DNA from: Pictodentalium vernedei
Lineage: Eukaryota; Mollusca; Scaphopoda; Dentaliida; Dentaliidae
DNA: 64,000 nucleotides
NCBI GenBank assembly: GCA_031216915.1
Contig: CM062292.1
Location: forward strand, 207,349,262-207,413,261
Reading direction: 5' to 3'
Part shown: one piece after another, positions 61,421 through 64,000 of the stretch
Layout of the letters: the number at the start of each line of letters is the position of its first letter
Position numbering within the stretch: position 1 is the stretch's first letter
Position numbers and translations under genes: made by a program
The notes under the pieces: model-generated
What the model saw: only the letters and a program-made list of their open reading frames with translations
What the model was told of the DNA's origin: nothing
The model's database searches: none

Positions 61421-64000
61421 GTGTAAGATTATGTACAAGTGTTATCGGGTAAATGGATGCAGCTTTGGTGTATTTGTAGAAATTTTCAGTAATTATTTAA
61501 TCCTTCAGGATAAAATTATTACTGATCCTCATCGCAGTTGGGTATTTATTTTCTTTGCTCATCAACTGCCAGTGTTTTCCTTTTATTGAAATATTTATGC
61601 CTAACAGTTTGAAGGGGTTATGGGAGCCCCAGACTGAGCAACAGGAAATGGACACCTGTATGCATTGGGCTTACAGGGTGGAATTATGCTCATGAAAGAA
61701 CCTGTCAAGGCGGAAATAGGCCATAGTGCATTTTACAGATGCTGGATTTGAGTCAACATGAATTTATGTTGAGTTGCTAATAATGAGGCCACAAACATTC
61801 TCCATATAAAATTATGGAAGCCTATATTGTATTCAAAGCATCAGATGAAAGGATTACTGGAAATATCAAGTCCTCAGTGGAAACTACAACTCGATTGACA
61901 GACATTACACATTTTTAACATGGAGAACTGAAATGGCTGCCATGCGTTTAGCAAGAAGGGACCAGGTGGAGAGAGAAAAATAACAACATGTCTCATCAGG
62001 GAATATATTTCCTGATTATTGTTATCAACGGTCTAGGACGTCACGAGACATTTAGCTGGTAGGAAAATTATGGAAGCCTATATTGTATTCAAAGCGGAAG
62101 ATGAAAGGCTTACTGAAAATATCAAGACCTCTGTGGAAACTGTAACCGGACTGACAGACATTACGAATATTTTCCTTGGAGACCTCAAGTGGTTGCCATG
62201 GTTTTAGCAAGACTGGACCAGAAGGAGAGAGAAAAATAACAATCTGACTCATCAAGGGATATAGTTCTTGATCATTGTTATCAATGGCTTAGGACGTCTC
62301 CAGGCTTTCAGCTCAAAACCAAGGCCTGTATTTTCTGCTCTCCCAGGAAGAATTTCAGCATGCTGAAAAGAATCATCCAATGATGCAGCTGGCTATAATT
62401 ACCCGACCGGATGTTGACGTCAAATCTGCAAACATGCTGTTATTTGTTTGGGCAGATTTTGTTTCACAAAGGTGTTCTTCATACTCTCTTTTGTTGGATT
62501 TTGTTTCATGGGGGTGTGAGAGTTGTACGTCTCATCCACACACCTTCAATGTGAATGCTGTGAGACATCAAAAGAGGATACAAAATGGAAATCGAAGATA
62601 TGATATGTGGAAAGTTTGAAATATGAATGAAAACCACATATGCCAAGGGCCTCTTTTATCATTGACAGGGTGGCTTCTGTTAGAAAACTTAATATGGTTG
62701 CCATGAGAGCAGTCTGAATGGACAAGATCTGAGAAGAACAATAACCTGCCTGATCTAGGAATATATTTCCTTATTGCTAGGATGGATTAAACTGCCAATG
62801 CTGAACTATAAATCAATGGATTAAATTACTATTCTCACTCTCAATGCTGATTTGATGGATGGTATAAGATTATGTACAAGTGTATCAGGTAAATGGATGC
62901 TGCTTTGTTGTATTTGTAGAAAGGTTCAGTAATTATTTAATCCTTCAGCCCTACATGATAAAATTATTACTGATCCTCATCCCAGTTTGGTATTTATTTT
63001 CTTTGCTCGTCAATTGCCAGTGTTTTCCTTTTATTGAAATATTTATGCTTAACAGTTTGAAGGGGTTATGGGAGCCGCAGGCTGTGCAGCAGGAAATGGA
63101 CACCTGTATCCCTTGGGCTTACAGGGTGGAATTATGCTCATGAAAGAATCTGTCAAGGCTGAAATAGGCCATAATGCATTTTACAGATGCTGGATTTGAG
63201 TCATCATGAATTTATGTTGAGTTGCTAATAATGAGGCCACAAACATTCTCCATATAAAATTATGGAAGCCTATATTGTATTCAAAGCATCAGATGAAAGG
63301 CTTAATGGAAATATCAAGACCTCAGTGGAAACTACAACTCGACTGACAGACATTACGCATTTTGAACATGGAGAACTGGAATGGCTGCCATGGGTTTAGC
63401 AAGAAGGGACCAGATGGAGAAAGAAAAATAACAACATGTCTCATTAGGGAATATATTTCCTGATTATTTTTATCAATGGTCTAGGACGTCACGAGACATT
63501 CAGCTGGTAGGAAAATTATGGAAGCCTATATTGTATTCAAAGCGGAAGATGAAAGGCTTACCGAAAATATCAAGACCTCAGTGGAAATTATAACCGGACT
63601 GACAGACATTACGAATATTTTCCTTGGAGACCTCAAATGGTTGCCATGGTTTTAGCAAGACTGGACCAGCAGGAGAGAGAAAAATAACAATATGCCTCAT
63701 CAAGGGATATAGTTCTTGATCATTGTTATCAATGGCTTACGACGTCTCAAGGCTTTCAGCTCAAAACCGATACCTGTATTTTCTGCTCTCCCAGGAAGAA
63801 TTTCAGCATGCTGAAAAGAATGATCCAATGATGCAGCTGGCTATAATTACCCGACCGAATGTTGACGTCAAATCTGCAAACATGCTGTTGTTTGTCTGGG
63901 CAGATTTTGTTTCACAAAGGTGTTCTTCATACTCTCTGTTGGTGCATTTTGTTTCATGGGGGTGTGAAAGTTGTACGTGTCATCCTCGCACCTTCAATGT
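61421..64000. repeat. Satellite array block D: m40 end, m41 and truncated m42
   Basis: Anchors lie at 62380 and 63828. From ~61.42 kb the sequence leaves the trimer and matches the 43.3-45 kb type (AAAGGATTACTGG, CAAGTCCTCAG, CTGCCATGCG). From ~62.8 kb it matches 46.1-47.3 kb again (TACAAGTGTATCAGG, ACGACGTCTCAAGG). The m42 monomer is cut by the window end, so the array continues to the right. Confidence 0.9.

Noticed and set aside
2782-63828. Centromeric identity of the array
   Set aside because: No CENP-B-box-like motif was noticed, and sequence alone cannot show centromere function.
1-64000. CRISPR array or microbial tandem system
   Set aside because: Repeat units are 1.2-1.45 kb without short repeat-spacer structure, and SINEs and a hAT element show an animal genome.
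1-64000. Retroviral, LTR or capsid-bearing element as the source of the monomer
   Set aside because: No reverse transcriptase, protease, integrase or capsid-like motif was seen in any frame, and no paired long terminal repeats beyond the satellite periodicity.

Overview
The window is almost entirely one long tandem-repeat (macrosatellite) array and contains no recognisable host gene. The only protein I can name belongs to a DNA transposon. The tRNA-derived SINEs, the eukaryotic hAT transposase of the ZNF862/KIAA1586-like type and the AT-rich, repeat-dense composition indicate an animal genome. A marine invertebrate is my guess: TACATGTA-like words recur in the only non-satellite DNA (26.7-27.6 kb), and this transposase type is common in such genomes. 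I cannot name the species.

Layout. (1) 1-2781: the most diverged part of the array. A damaged monomer is followed by five copies or fragments of a ~256-bp subrepeat, and both SINEs of the window lie here (1547-1903, minus; 2305-2670, plus), each with target-site duplications. (2) 2782-23787: fifteen monomers of ~1.45 kb (the last cut by the transposon), in a register of three-monomer and two-monomer groups, with several large internal duplications and one rearranged monomer at 14.4-15.6 kb. (3) 23788-28239: a 4440-bp hAT-superfamily transposon with 16-bp imperfect terminal inverted repeats, a 6-bp target duplication, an uninterrupted 767-codon transposase, an acidic tail frame separated from it by an A9 run, and two near-perfect palindromes in its 3' part. 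(4) 28240-38926: more ~1.45-kb monomers, organised partly as a 4342-bp trimer. (5) 38927-46049: a switch to another monomer subtype and a 2638-bp dimer present twice in tandem. (6) 46050-61420: a 3822/3823-bp trimer (two short and one long monomer) in four nearly identical tandem copies. (7) 61421-64000: one monomer of the older type, then a return to the trimer-type sequence, cut by the window end.

Each full monomer (~1448 bp) has ~0.9 kb of single-copy sequence followed by two diverged ~256-bp subrepeats. The short ~1.19-kb monomers lack exactly one subrepeat. Forty-two monomer anchors (an ATGATGCA-like site) can be placed, plus a damaged partial monomer at the left. Two short frames (79 and ~87-90 codons) recur in many monomers, but their variation looks neutral and several copies are broken, so I do not call them genes. 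The main interest is the nested evolution of the array (subrepeat, monomer, dimer/trimer, multi-monomer block), the abrupt subtype change at ~38.9 kb, and a possibly recent hAT insertion whose empty site survives in a paralogous monomer.
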